From Mesorhizobium sp. M2D.F.Ca.ET.226.01.1.1 (GTDB lineage: Bacteria; Pseudomonadota; Alphaproteobacteria; Rhizobiales; Rhizobiaceae), in NCBI RefSeq assembly GCF_004022705.2, contig NZ_RZOY02000009.1, forward strand, positions 186,001-250,000: a stretch of DNA of 64,000 bases, in the 5' to 3' direction. The position numbers and the translations under genes were made by a program. The notes beneath the pieces were generated by a model. It searched no databases. It saw only the letters and a program-made list of their open reading frames with translations, and was not told where the DNA came from. This document shows positions 26,340 through 35,428 of this stretch, one piece after another. Numbering within the stretch: position 1 is the first letter of the stretch; every line of letters starts with the position of its first letter.

Positions 26340-27893
26340 GTGAGGCCTATCGAGACCAGATACGCTCGTAGCGGGGATGTGCGGATCGCCTATCAGGTGG
26401 TCGGCCAAGGCTCGTTCGATCTGGTCTTCGTGCCGGGCTTCATCTCCAATCTCGATCTGCACTGGGAAGATGAAGGCTACAGCCGTCTCTTGAAGCGGCT
26501 TTCCGCCTTCTCGCGGCTGATCCTGTTCGACAAGCGCGGCACCGGCCTTTCCGACCGCGTCGATACCCACAATTTGCCCAGTCTCGAAACCCGCATGGAC
26601 GACGTGCGCGCGGTGATGGATGCCACCGGCAGCGGCCGCGCCGCGATCCTCGGCGCCTCGGAAGGCGCGCCCATGGCAATGCTGTTTGCCGCCACCTATC
26701 CGGAGCGGACGCGGGCGCTGGTGCTCTACGGGGGCTACGCGCATTTCCACAAATGGGTGATGCCGCAGGAACGGCTGGAAGCCTTCATCGAGACGGCTGA
26801 GACGTCCTGGGGCACAGGCGCCACCTTGCCCAATTTCGCGCCGGGACGGGTCGACGACACACATTTTGCGCAATGGTGGGCCCGGTTCGAGCGGCTGTCT
26901 GCCAGCCCGACGGCCGCGGCCGCACTTGCCCGCATGAATGCCGGCATAGACGTGCGCGACATGCTCGAGACGATCAGTGTGCCGACATACCTGATCCATC
27001 GCCGCAACGACGCCCGAGTCGATCCCGACGCCAGCCGCTTCCTGGCCAGGAAGATTCCCGGCGCGCGCCTGGTCGAGATTTCGGGGCGCGACCACCCGAT
27101 CTGGACCGGAGACGTCGACCGCGTGGCCGACCTGATCGAGGAATTCCTGACCGGAGAACCGGCCGTGGCCGATGTGGAACGGGTGCTCGCAGCACTTCTG
27201 GTGACGCGCATCTACGACACCGCGCGGCTTGGCGACCGCTTGTGGAGCGAACGCAGCCTGCGCTTCCAGGAGAACTGGCGCATGCTGGTCGGCCGTCATG
27301 GCGGACGCGTGGCCGGCACGCATGGCGAGCTGATGATCGCGCGCTTCGACGGCCCGGCCCGTGCCGTGCGCTGCGCGGCGCTGCTGCGCGAGGCGGCCCA
27401 GGAAATCGGTGTGGCAAGCGCGCAAGGGGTACATGTCGGCGAGATCGAGGTACGCGGACTGCCGACGGGGCTGACGGCGCGTGTGGCCATGCAGCTTGCT
27501 GCCCATGCCGAGCGCGGTCACATCCTCTGCTCAAGGCTGGTCGCAGAGCTGGCGGCGGGTTCGGGGCTGCATTTCATCGATTCCGGGCGTATCAGCCTCG
27601 ACGAACTGGACGAGCCGCTGGCGCTGGTCCAGGTGACGGCCGAACAGCATCTGGAGCCGGCCTGCCGCCCCAAGTCCAAGCCTGCCGAACCAACAACGCT
27701 GACGGCTCGCGAGAGCGAGGTGGTGAGCCTGATCGCCGACGGCAAGAGCAATGCGGCGATCGCCGCCGAGCTGGAGCTCAGCGAGCACACGGTCAAGCGG
27801 CACGTCGCCAACATCCTGCTCAAGCTCGACCTGCCGTCGCGGGCGGCGGCGGCGGCATTCTCGGCCAGACATGCTGGCCCGGACGGGCCATGA
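26340..27893 (+). CDS. Alpha/beta-hydrolase / cyclase-like / LuxR-HTH fusion regulator
   Basis: This 517-residue protein appears to have three parts. Residues 1-275 are an alpha/beta hydrolase (IAYQVVGQGSFDLVFVPG, nucleophile elbow LGASEGAPMAMLF, His in SGRDHPIW). Residues 300-430 resemble a degenerate class III cyclase domain (THGELMIARFDGPARAVRCAA, GLTARVAMQLAAHAERGHILC) without an obvious metal-binding Asp pair. Residues 445-505 are a LuxR-type HTH (LTARESEVVSLIADGKSNAAIAAELELSEHTVKRHVANILLKL). It is likely a transcription factor that binds a small ligand through the hydrolase fold. The GTG at 26340 (MRPIETRYARSGDV) is the usual start in relatives; 26268 is an upstream alternative. Confidence 0.85.
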   Translation: MRPIETRYARSGDVRIAYQVVGQGSFDLVFVPGFISNLDLHWEDEGYSRLLKRLSAFSRLILFDKRGTGLSDRVDTHNLPSLETRMDDVRAVMDATGSGRAAILGASEGAPMAMLFAATYPERTRALVLYGGYAHFHKWVMPQERLEAFIETAETSWGTGATLPNFAPGRVDDTHFAQWWARFERLSASPTAAAALARMNAGIDVRDMLETISVPTYLIHRRNDARVDPDASRFLARKIPGARLVEISGRDHPIWTGDVDRVADLIEEFLTGEPAVADVERVLAALLVTRIYDTARLGDRLWSERSLRFQENWRMLVGRHGGRVAGTHGELMIARFDGPARAVRCAALLREAAQEIGVASAQGVHVGEIEVRGLPTGLTARVAMQLAAHAERGHILCSRLVAELAAGSGLHFIDSGRISLDELDEPLALVQVTAEQHLEPACRPKSKPAEPTTLTARESEVVSLIADGKSNAAIAAELELSEHTVKRHVANILLKLDLPSRAAAAAFSARHAGPDGP

Positions 27894-27991
27894 GAGCCAT
27901 GGCGCTTTCGGGCGAAGCGGTCGGGACGCCGTAAGAGGTATCAATTCTCCCCATGCAGGCAGCCAGGAAGGCGCTGCGAATGGAGGATGAA

Positions 27992-28465
27992 ATGCTGAAA
28001 CTCAATCGCAAGATCGGATTGCTGGCATTTACCGTGGGCGCATTGCTGGCCATTACCCCGGCGCGCGCCGAAGACGCTTCGGCAACCGCCGCGTACAAGG
28101 ACATCCAGGCCACGCTCGGCACGGTGCCCGACATGTTCAAGACGCTGCCGGATGTCGCGGTGGCCGGCGCCTGGGCCGAGATCAAGGGCGTGCAGCTCAA
28201 TCCGAATACCGCCCTCAACGGCAAGACCAAGGAACTGCTGGGCCTCGCGGTCGCCTCGCAGATCCCCTGCCAGTACTGCATCTATTTCCACACGCTGGCG
28301 GCCAAGGCGAATGGCGCGAGCGACGAAGAGATCAAGGAAGCGATCGCTATGGCGGCAATCGTGCGCCACTGGTCGACGATGCTCAACGGCAGCCAGGTCG
28401 ACCTCGCCACATTCAAGAAGCAGACCGACGACCTGTTCGCGGCAGTCAAGGCCAAGTCGCAGTGA
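27992..28465 (+). CDS. Exported carboxymuconolactone decarboxylase/AhpD-like protein
   Basis: This 157-residue protein begins with a Sec signal peptide (MLKLNRKIGLLAFTVGALLAITPARA) and continues as a CMD/AhpD-like helical domain. The redox motif CxxC with a downstream His is IPCQYCIYFHTLAAKANGAS, typical of alkylhydroperoxidase AhpD-type cores. The ATG at 27992 follows GGAGG; starts further upstream would disrupt the signal peptide. An exported member suggests peroxide or electrophile handling in the periplasm, but the partner and substrate are unknown. It is the first gene after the LuxR-fusion regulator. Confidence 0.88.
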   Translation: MLKLNRKIGLLAFTVGALLAITPARAEDASATAAYKDIQATLGTVPDMFKTLPDVAVAGAWAEIKGVQLNPNTALNGKTKELLGLAVASQIPCQYCIYFHTLAAKANGASDEEIKEAIAMAAIVRHWSTMLNGSQVDLATFKKQTDDLFAAVKAKSQ

Positions 28466-28544
28466 AAGACCCGCGGTCCGGCGATCGCGCCGGGCCGCGT
28501 CCCCAGCAACCGAACGCCCGGCCAGACGGGCCATGGAGACAAGA

Positions 28545-28907
28545 ATGTTGACCAAGACAAAGACGGTGGACGGCGCGGCGATCAAGAAGGCGATCGAGGG
28601 CCGTGACGGCAAGCTGCTGTCGAGCTTCTATACCGACGATGCGCTGGTGCGCGTCGTCGACCGCAACAACCCGCCGAGCAAGCCGCGCGAAATCCGCGGC
28701 CGCGCGGCGATCAGCATCTTCTGGGACGATATCTGCAGCCGGGCGATGACCCACAAGGTCGACACCACCATCGCCGAGGGCGACAACCTCGCCTTCATGC
28801 AAGCCTGCGCCTATCCGGACGGCACTAAGGTGGTCTGCGCGGCGATGCTGGAGCTGAGGAACGGCCTGATCGCGCGGCAGACCGTCGTGCAGGCCTGGGA
28901 CGAATAA
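28545..28907 (+). CDS. NTF2-like (SnoaL-type) small protein
   Basis: This 120-residue protein has the nuclear-transport-factor-2 fold pattern: AIKKAIEGRDGKLLSSFYTDDALVRVVD, then PREIRGRAAISIFWDDI and the late strands VVCAAMLELRNGLIARQTVVQAWDE. NTF2-like proteins may be isomerases, cyclases or binding proteins. GGAGA precedes the ATG at 28545. It lies in the same direction as the AhpD-like and oxidase genes and may form part of a single pathway. Confidence 0.82.
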   Translation: MLTKTKTVDGAAIKKAIEGRDGKLLSSFYTDDALVRVVDRNNPPSKPREIRGRAAISIFWDDICSRAMTHKVDTTIAEGDNLAFMQACAYPDGTKVVCAAMLELRNGLIARQTVVQAWDE

Positions 28908-28950
28908 ATCAACCGCGGACAAATCAACACAATCATCAGGGAGAACCAAC

Positions 28951-29265
28951 ATGTTCAGCGCCAGATGGCAGATCGATGCCAGGTTCGGGCATAAGCAGAC
29001 CGCGCTCGAGCTGATGCGCAAATGGGAGCGCGAGATCGGTTCACAGGTCGGCCTCGCCGACTTGAATTTCCGCCTCATGACCGGTTCTATCGGCGCACGG
29101 GAAGCGACGATCGAATCCCATCACGAGGTCGAAAGCCTGGCCCAACTGGAAGCGTTCTTCGCCAAGATCGCCAAGATCGACGCGCACGCCAAATGGGGCA
29201 AGGAGTTGGAGCCCTATGTGGTGTCGGGCACCAGCCAGTGGCAGATCTTCCGAATCGTGGAATAG
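28951..29265 (+). CDS. Small conserved protein, possibly dimeric alpha/beta-barrel type
   Basis: This is a 104-residue soluble protein (MFSARWQIDARFGHKQTALELMRKWERE, GSIGAREATIESHHEVESLAQLEAFF, EPYVVSGTSQWQIFRIVE). The strand-helix pattern and the ending resemble ferredoxin-like dimeric barrel proteins such as the NIPSNAP group, but I am not certain of the family. GGGAGA lies at the right distance before the ATG. It is 43 bases after the NTF2-like gene and clearly co-oriented. Confidence 0.75.
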   Translation: MFSARWQIDARFGHKQTALELMRKWEREIGSQVGLADLNFRLMTGSIGAREATIESHHEVESLAQLEAFFAKIAKIDAHAKWGKELEPYVVSGTSQWQIFRIVE

Positions 29266-29600
29266 CTGCGTCGTCGAAGAGCCGGAGCCGAGAGGCGGCG
29301 AGCACCAGGGGCACGAGTAGTCGTGACGCGGGCGGCCGCTCTTCATCATCGGATCGACCCTAAGCCAGGGACCGAACATCCGGGACGGCTCTTTCCGGCG
29401 GCCGCTTTGGCTGCCGTGTAATGGCTCTCCCGGGCCATGCCCCGCTGGTCCTTTCGGGCGAAGCGGCAGGCACCGGATTTGGTGCAATGTGCTCTTCCTG
29501 CACCATCCAACGCACCCGCCCCCATCGAGGCGGCAGAACGAAGCAACAGATGCGTCGCGTCGAGCCGCATGGCGCTGACGCAATCAAAGGGAGCAAAACG
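29266..29600 (+). other. Intergenic region before the FAD oxidase gene
   Basis: This 335-base stretch shows no convincing gene. Two GCGGCCGC blocks occur at 29332-29339 and 29398-29405. A hairpin can form between GGATTTGGTGCA (29475-29486) and TGCACCATCC (29499-29508). A 16-base block at 29451-29466 repeats one found at 27905-27920, upstream of the AhpD-like gene. A separate promoter for the oxidase gene is likely here. Confidence 0.5.
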
Positions 29601-31010
29601 ATGAGCGATGAAACCCATGCAAAACTGCGTGAAGGCCTGCGCGGAGAGGTGATCCTGCGCGACGATGCCGGCTATGACGAGGCCCGCAAGGTCTACAACG
29701 GCATGATCGAGAAGCGCCCGCAGCTGATTGCGCGCTGCGCTGATGTCGCCGACGTGATCACCGCTGTGAAATATGCCCGCGACAACGACCTGCTGATTGC
29801 CGTGCGCGGCGGCGGACACAACGGCGCCGGGCTGGGGATTTGCGACAACGGCCTCGTGATCGACCTGTCGATGATGAAGGGTGTCCGTGTCGATGCGAAA
29901 ACACGCACCGTCAGGGTCGGGCCCGGCTGCACGTCGGGCGACGTGGATCATGCCACACATCCTTTCGGGCTCGCGGTTCCGGCCGGCATCGTCTCGACCA
30001 CCGGCGTTGCCGGCTTAACCCTCGGCGGCGGGACCGGCTATCTCACGCGCAGATACGGTCTCACCATCGACAATCTGGTCGAGGCCGATCTGGTGCTGGC
30101 CGACGGCAGCGTGGTGACAGCCAGCAAAGCTGAGAACCCCGACCTGTTCTGGGCGCTGCGGGGCGGCGGCGGCAATTTCGGCGTCGTGACCAGCTTCCTC
30201 TTCCAGGCCCATCCGGTGAACATGATCTTCGGCGGCCCGGTGTTCTGGGAGGCCAAGGACGCTCCGGCCGTCATGCGGACCTATCGCGACTATCTGCCGG
30301 AGGCGCCGGAAGACCTCGGTGCCTTTGTCGGCCTGAAAACCGTTCCCTCGACGGATCCCTTCCCGCGCGAGCATTGGGGCAAGCGCGCCTGCGCCATCAT
30401 CTCCTGCTACAATGGCACGGAAGAGGAGGGGCGCAAGGCCATGGCACCACTGCTCGACACTCTTCCACCGCCGATCTTCAACTGGATGGGCGTGATGCCA
30501 TTCCCGGTCTTGCAGGCAATGTTCGACCCGCTGCTTCCGAAGGGCCTGCAATGGTACTGGAAGGGCGATTTCGTCAGGTCGCTTCCCGACGAGGCCATCG
30601 CCACCCATATCGCGCAGGCCGCCAAGGCGCCGAGCGAATTGTCCCTCATGCATCTTTACCCGATCGACGGCGCCGTTCGCCGTGTCGGCAAAAACGAGAC
30701 GGCGTGGAACGCGCGCGACGCGACCTGGTCGATGGTCATCGCCGCCATCGATCCCGATCCGGGCAAGGCCGCCGATCTCACCAAATGGGCCAAGAATTAC
30801 TGGACGAGCATCCATCCCCATAACGGCGAAGGCGGCTACGTGAATTTCATGATGGACGACGAAGGAGAGGCGCGCGTGCAAGCGAGCTATGGCGCGAACT
30901 ACGAGCGGCTTAGCCAGGTGAAGCGCACCTATGACCCCTTCAACGTCTTCCGAGTCAACCAGAACATAAAGCCCGCGGCATCGGCTGAGCAAGGCAGGAC
31001 GGCCGCTTAG
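29601..31010 (+). CDS. FAD-linked oxidase (BBE domain, 6-hydroxynicotine-oxidase-like)
   Basis: This 469-residue flavoenzyme of the PCMH/VAO family likely oxidises an alcohol, sugar or amine with O2. The covalent FAD histidine is in LIAVRGGGHNGAGLG, followed by GVAGLTLGGGTGYLTRRYGLTIDN and ALRGGGGNFGVVTSF. The C-terminal BBE (berberine-bridge) domain ends with YERLSQVKRTYDPFNVFRVNQNIKP. No signal peptide is seen. GGGAGC precedes the ATG. The strong terminator just downstream ends the transcript. Confidence 0.9.
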   Translation: MSDETHAKLREGLRGEVILRDDAGYDEARKVYNGMIEKRPQLIARCADVADVITAVKYARDNDLLIAVRGGGHNGAGLGICDNGLVIDLSMMKGVRVDAKTRTVRVGPGCTSGDVDHATHPFGLAVPAGIVSTTGVAGLTLGGGTGYLTRRYGLTIDNLVEADLVLADGSVVTASKAENPDLFWALRGGGGNFGVVTSFLFQAHPVNMIFGGPVFWEAKDAPAVMRTYRDYLPEAPEDLGAFVGLKTVPSTDPFPREHWGKRACAIISCYNGTEEEGRKAMAPLLDTLPPPIFNWMGVMPFPVLQAMFDPLLPKGLQWYWKGDFVRSLPDEAIATHIAQAAKAPSELSLMHLYPIDGAVRRVGKNETAWNARDATWSMVIAAIDPDPGKAADLTKWAKNYWTSIHPHNGEGGYVNFMMDDEGEARVQASYGANYERLSQVKRTYDPFNVFRVNQNIKPAASAEQGRTAA

Positions 31011-31061
31011 GGCGGGCGTAGCACGGCGCTTAATATGCCGACACGGCGCAGCGAATATTTT

Positions 31062-31091
31062 AAGGATGGCGGCGAGCCGTCATCCTTTTTC
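31062..31091 (+). terminator. Intrinsic terminator after the FAD oxidase gene
   Basis: AAGGATGGCGGC (31062-31073) pairs with GCCGTCATCCTT (31076-31087) around a 2-base loop, with one G-U pair, and is followed by TTT. It may also help end the convergent patD transcript. Confidence 0.88.
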
Positions 31092-31094
31092 ATT

Positions 31095-32522
31095 TTACCC
31101 GTGCGCCACCATCACGTGACGGACGGCGGTGTAGTCTTCCAGCGCGTAGAGCGACATATCCTTGCCGTAGCCGGACTGTTTCAAGCCGCCATGCGGCATC
31201 TCGTTGGTCAGCATGAAGTGGGTGTTGATCCAGGTGCAGCCATATTGCAGGCGGGCGGCCGTCGCCATGGCGCGCGAGACGTCCTTCGTCCACACCGACG
31301 AGGCAAGGCCATAGTCGCTGTCATTTGCCCAATTCACCGCCTCGTCGACATCTGAGAAGCGGGTGACCGAGACGACCGGACCGAAGACCTCGCGGCGCAC
31401 GATCTCGTCTTCCTGCAGCGCCCCGGCGACGACCGTTGGCTGGTAGTAGAAGCCTGAGCCCTCGCCCGGCTTGCCGCCGGTGGTGATCTCGATATGCTTC
31501 AGCTCCGAAGCGCGCTCGACGAAGCTCGACACGCGGTCGCGCTGGCGGCGCGAGATCAGCGGCCCGATCTCGTTCTCGGTGTCGTCCGGACGATTGTACT
31601 TGATCGTCGAGACCGCCGAGGAGAGATCGGCGACGAGCTTGTCGTAGATCTTCTTGCCGGCATAGATGCGGCAGGCGGCGGTGCAGTCCTGGCCGGCATT
31701 GTAGTAGCCGAAGGCGCGCAACCCGTTGACCACGGCGCCGAGGTCGGCGTCGTCGAAGACGATGACGGGCGCCTTGCCGCCGAGCTCAAGATGCGTGCGC
31801 TTGACCGACTTGGCGGCGGCCTGCAGCACCTTCTTGCCGGTGGCGACGTCACCGGTGATCGAGATCATGTTGACCTTGGGGTGGTTGATCAGCGTGTTGC
31901 CGACGCTGTCGCCGCGACCGAGCACGATATTGACGACGCCCTCGGGCAGGATCTCGGCGAGGATCTTCGCCAGCTTCAGCGATGTCAGCGGCGTCTGTTC
32001 CGAGGGTTTGAAGACGACCGTGTTGCCGCCGCCGATCGCCGGCGCCACCTTCCATGCCATCATCATCAGCGGATAGTTCCAGGGTGCGATCGAGGCGACG
32101 ATGCCGATAGGGTCGCGCCGTACCATCGAGGTGTGGCCAGCAATATATTCGCCGGCCACTTGGCCAGGCATCGAGCGCACCGCGCCGGCGAAGAAGCGGT
32201 AACAGTCGACGATCGCCGGGATCTCGTCATTGAGCACGGCATTGATCGGCTTGCCGCAGTTCAGCGCCTCGAGCGCTGCGAATTCCTTGGCTTCGGCTTC
32301 GATGCGGTCGGCGATCTTAAGCAGATAGCCCGAGCGCTGCGCGGGCGTCGTGCGCGACCAACCGACGAAGGCTTGTTCGGCGGCAGCGACTGCCGCTTCG
32401 ATCTGCGCAGGACTCGCCTCCGGCAGGTTGAGGATGGTTGCCCCGGTCTTGGGATTGAGGATCGGTTCCTCGGTCTCGGTGCCCTTCTCGAATTTCGAGC
32501 CGATCAGCATCTGGGTGTCCAT
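31095..32522 (-). CDS. patD: Gamma-aminobutyraldehyde dehydrogenase
   Basis: This 475-residue NAD(P)-dependent aldehyde dehydrogenase has the catalytic Cys in YYNAGQDCTAACRIYAG, the Glu in LELGGKAPVIVFDDADLG and the cofactor block SIAPWNYPLMMMAWK. The overall sequence fits PatD/YdcW-type enzymes, which turn 4-aminobutanal from putrescine into GABA; betaine-aldehyde-like activity cannot be excluded. It follows potI by 25 bases on the minus strand, and this position supports the putrescine role. The ATG at 32522 has GGGAG eight bases upstream. Confidence 0.88.
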   Translation of the reverse strand: MDTQMLIGSKFEKGTETEEPILNPKTGATILNLPEASPAQIEAAVAAAEQAFVGWSRTTPAQRSGYLLKIADRIEAEAKEFAALEALNCGKPINAVLNDEIPAIVDCYRFFAGAVRSMPGQVAGEYIAGHTSMVRRDPIGIVASIAPWNYPLMMMAWKVAPAIGGGNTVVFKPSEQTPLTSLKLAKILAEILPEGVVNIVLGRGDSVGNTLINHPKVNMISITGDVATGKKVLQAAAKSVKRTHLELGGKAPVIVFDDADLGAVVNGLRAFGYYNAGQDCTAACRIYAGKKIYDKLVADLSSAVSTIKYNRPDDTENEIGPLISRRQRDRVSSFVERASELKHIEITTGGKPGEGSGFYYQPTVVAGALQEDEIVRREVFGPVVSVTRFSDVDEAVNWANDSDYGLASSVWTKDVSRAMATAARLQYGCTWINTHFMLTNEMPHGGLKQSGYGKDMSLYALEDYTAVRHVMVAHG

Positions 32523-32547
32523 GGACGTCACTCCCTTACGAATATGG

Positions 32548-33363
32548 TTATTTGCCCGAACCGGCGATCTGGTCGCCGTCGCGGGTCAGGTAATAGGCAA
32601 AGAGGATCGGCAGCAGCGTCACCAGCACGACGACCATGGCCACGACATTGGTGACCGGGCGCTGGCGCGGGCGGATCAGCTCCTCGAGCATCCAGATCGG
32701 CACCGTCTGCTGCTGGCCAGCGGTGAAAGTGGTGACGATGACCTCGTCGAAGGACAGCGCGAAGGCGAGCATGCCGCCGGCGAGCAATGCGGTCGCGATG
32801 TTCGGCAGCACGACATGCCTGAATGTCTGAAAACCGTCGGCGCCGAGATCCATCGAGGCCTCGATCATCGAGCCTGACGTGCGGCGGAAACGGGCGACGG
32901 CGTTGTTGTAGACGACGACCACGCAGAAGGTGGCGTGGCCGAGCACGATCGTCCAGAACGAGAACGGGATGTCGGCGAGCGCGAAGGCGGAGCGCAGGGC
33001 AATGCCGGTGATGATGCCGGGCAGCGCGATCGGCAGGATGACCAAAAGCGAGATGGCCTCGCGGCCGAAGAAGCGCGTCTGCGACACGGCGGCGGCGCAA
33101 AGCGTGCCGAGCACCAATGCGATGGCCGTGGAGATGGCGGCGACGCGGACCGACAGCGACAGCGCATCCCAGACGTCCGGCCGGTTCCAGGTGACGGCAA
33201 ACCACTGCGTGGTCAACCCTGGCGGCGGCCACACAAAACTCTTCTCCTCCGTCGTGAAGGCATAGACGAAGATCAAGAGGATCGGCAGATGCAGGAAGAG
33301 CAGGCCGCAGGCGGCGGCGATCTTCAGGCCGAGCGGAGCGGATTGGCCACGGTCAGAGCGCAT
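32548..33363 (-). CDS. potI: Putrescine/spermidine ABC transporter permease (PotI/PotC)
   Basis: This 271-residue inner-membrane permease has six predicted helices. It begins with an N-terminal helix AACGLLFLHLPILLIFVYAF, followed by SFVWPPPGLTTQWFAVTW, typical of PotC/PotI. The EAA loop is EASMDLGADGFQTFRHVVLPNI. It overlaps potH by 11 bases. With PotH it forms the polyamine channel driven by PotG. Confidence 0.92.
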   Translation of the reverse strand: MRSDRGQSAPLGLKIAAACGLLFLHLPILLIFVYAFTTEEKSFVWPPPGLTTQWFAVTWNRPDVWDALSLSVRVAAISTAIALVLGTLCAAAVSQTRFFGREAISLLVILPIALPGIITGIALRSAFALADIPFSFWTIVLGHATFCVVVVYNNAVARFRRTSGSMIEASMDLGADGFQTFRHVVLPNIATALLAGGMLAFALSFDEVIVTTFTAGQQQTVPIWMLEELIRPRQRPVTNVVAMVVVLVTLLPILFAYYLTRDGDQIAGSGK

Positions 33364-34318
33364 CGAAAGCCCCCATGCGCTTGGCGCCCCAGAGGTAGAA
33401 GCCCATGATGACGATGGGCACCACGGTGAAGGCGGCGGCCAAAGGGATATTGCCGGCCGTGCCCTGCTGCGAATAGACGGCCTGGCCGATGAAGAGCCGC
33501 GAGGTGCCGATGATCTGCGGGATGATGTAGTCGCCCAAGGTCAGCGAGAAGGTGAAGATCGAGCCGGCGACGATGCCGGGCAGCGCCAGCGGGAACAGCA
33601 CGTTGCGGAAGGTCTGGCCCGGCGAGGCGCCGAGATCGGACGAGGCCTCGACCAGATTGCCGGGCACGCGCTCGAGCGCCGCCTGCACCGGCAGGATCAT
33701 GAACGGCAGCCAAACATAGACGAAGACGATGAAGGTGCCAGTAAAGGAGACCGACAGCGAGTTGCCGCCGACGACCGGCAGCGACAACCAGGCATCGAGC
33801 AGCCAGAGCAGGTTCAGCTTGGCGAGCAGCCAGGTGAGGATGCCTTCCTTGGCGAGGATCAGCTTCCAGGCATAGATCTTGACCAGGTAGCTGGACCACA
33901 GCGGCAGCATGACGCCAAGATAGAACAGCGCCTTCCAGCGGCCGCGCGCATAGCGCGCCGCGTAATAGGCGATCGGGAAGGCGATGACAGCCGAGGCAAG
34001 CGTAACCAGCGCCGCCATCGTCACCGTGCGCAGGATGATGTCGAGATTGGCGGCCTGGAACAGGTCGCCATAGGTCTTCAGCGTGAACTCGCGGTTGATG
34101 AGGCCGGAAAACTCGTCGATCGAGAAGAAGCTTTGTGCCAGCAAGGCAAAGAGCGAGCCGATATAAACGATGCCGAGCCACAGAAGCGACGGCGCCAGCA
34201 TCAGCGTGAGTAAAAATTTCGGCCGGCGCCAGAACAGGTCGGAGAGCGCGCCGCGCATTCCGCCGCTGCCCGGCAGGATGGCGGGGGTTGGGTTGGATTG
34301 AACAGCGGCGATGGTCAT
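33353..34318 (-). CDS. potH: Putrescine/spermidine ABC transporter permease (PotH/PotB)
   Basis: This 321-residue permease starts with a polar 35-residue segment and a first helix at about residues 37-60 (LTLMLAPSLLWLGIVYIGSLF). The motif LPLWSSYLVKIYAWKLIL and the EAA loop EASSDLGASPGQTFRNVLFP match the PotB/PotH family. It overlaps potI by 11 bases and lies 67 bases after potG. Confidence 0.92.
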   Translation of the reverse strand: MTIAAVQSNPTPAILPGSGGMRGALSDLFWRRPKFLLTLMLAPSLLWLGIVYIGSLFALLAQSFFSIDEFSGLINREFTLKTYGDLFQAANLDIILRTVTMAALVTLASAVIAFPIAYYAARYARGRWKALFYLGVMLPLWSSYLVKIYAWKLILAKEGILTWLLAKLNLLWLLDAWLSLPVVGGNSLSVSFTGTFIVFVYVWLPFMILPVQAALERVPGNLVEASSDLGASPGQTFRNVLFPLALPGIVAGSIFTFSLTLGDYIIPQIIGTSRLFIGQAVYSQQGTAGNIPLAAAFTVVPIVIMGFYLWGAKRMGAFDAL

Positions 34319-34385
34319 CGCGCCACCGCGTGTTGAAGGGGATTATGGGAGAGGCCGCGATCCTTCGTCCTCGCGCAAACCTTCG

Positions 34386-35384
34386 TCATGCCGGCTCGTC
34401 CATCAGGTGCAGACTGTCGCGATTGAAGGTGAGCATCACCGCCTCGCCCTCGGCCGGCAGCGACGTTCCCGCCGGCACCACCGCATGCAGCCTCAGCCCA
34501 TCGGCATCGAGCGCCAGCCTCGTGGTGGCGCCGAGATAATTGGTGCCGACCAGGCGCGCGGCAACGCCGTCGCCACTGGTCGCGCTTGAAACGCGGATGG
34601 ATTCCGGGCGCAGGCTGCCCCAGCGATGCTGGCCGGAATAGCGTTGCACGAAATCGGGCGGCAGCACGTTCGACGAGCCGACGAAATCGGCGACGAAGCG
34701 CGTGTTCGGCCGCTGGTAGATATCTTCCGGCGTGCCGACCTGCATGATCTTGCCGTCGTTGAAGACGGCGACGCGATCGGCCATGGAAAGCGCCTCGCCC
34801 TGGTCGTGGGTGACGAACACGAAGGTGATGCCGAGCACTTTTTGCAGCGACTTCAGCTCTTCCTGCATGTTCTCGCGCAGCTTGAGGTCGAGTGCGCCGA
34901 GCGGTTCGTCGAGCAGCAGCACCTTGGGTTGGTTGACCAGCGCGCGGGCAAGCGCGACGCGCTGGCGCTGGCCGCCGGAAAGCTGGCCGGGGCGACGCGT
35001 GCCGTAGCCGGGCAGACGCACCAGCGACAGCGCCTCTTCCGCCGCCTTCAGCCGCTCGGTCTTACCGACACCCTTGACCATCAGGCCGTAGGCGACGTTG
35101 TCGAGCACGTTGAGATGCGGGAACAGCGCGTAGTCCTGGAACACGGTGTTGACGTTGCGGCGATAGGGCGGAACGCCTTCGGCGCGCTCGCCGAAGATCG
35201 AGATCGAGCCGGCCGTCGGCTGCTCGAAACCGGCGATCAGCCTAAGGCATGTCGTCTTGCCGGAGCCGGACGGGCCCAGCATGGCGAAGAACTCGCCCGC
35301 CGCGATCTCCAGATCGACCGCATCGACGGCGCGCACGCTGCCGAAATGGCGCGAGACTTGTTTGAAGGAAACGGCAGAGGTCAT
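34386..35384 (-). CDS. potG: Polyamine ABC transporter ATP-binding protein
   Basis: This 332-residue ATPase powers polyamine import. Walker A is GPSGSGKTTCLRLIAG, the signature is LSGGQRQRVALARALV, Walker B is VLLLDEPLGALD, and the H-loop is FVTHDQGEALSMADR. The C-terminal third is a TOBE-type domain typical of the PotA/PotG group. A palindromic repeat separates it from potF. The start is the ATG at 35384. Confidence 0.93.
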   Translation of the reverse strand: MTSAVSFKQVSRHFGSVRAVDAVDLEIAAGEFFAMLGPSGSGKTTCLRLIAGFEQPTAGSISIFGERAEGVPPYRRNVNTVFQDYALFPHLNVLDNVAYGLMVKGVGKTERLKAAEEALSLVRLPGYGTRRPGQLSGGQRQRVALARALVNQPKVLLLDEPLGALDLKLRENMQEELKSLQKVLGITFVFVTHDQGEALSMADRVAVFNDGKIMQVGTPEDIYQRPNTRFVADFVGSSNVLPPDFVQRYSGQHRWGSLRPESIRVSSATSGDGVAARLVGTNYLGATTRLALDADGLRLHAVVPAGTSLPAEGEAVMLTFNRDSLHLMDEPA

Positions 35385-35428
35385 GGGCCTGTTTGTTTCG
35401 TTGCCGGTTTAGTGGGGATGCGCGACGC

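Noticed and set aside
29332..29405. Two GCGGCCGC blocks as a possible integration site
   Set aside because: Isolated palindromic 8-mers are expected in such GC-rich DNA, and no integrase or target duplication is near.
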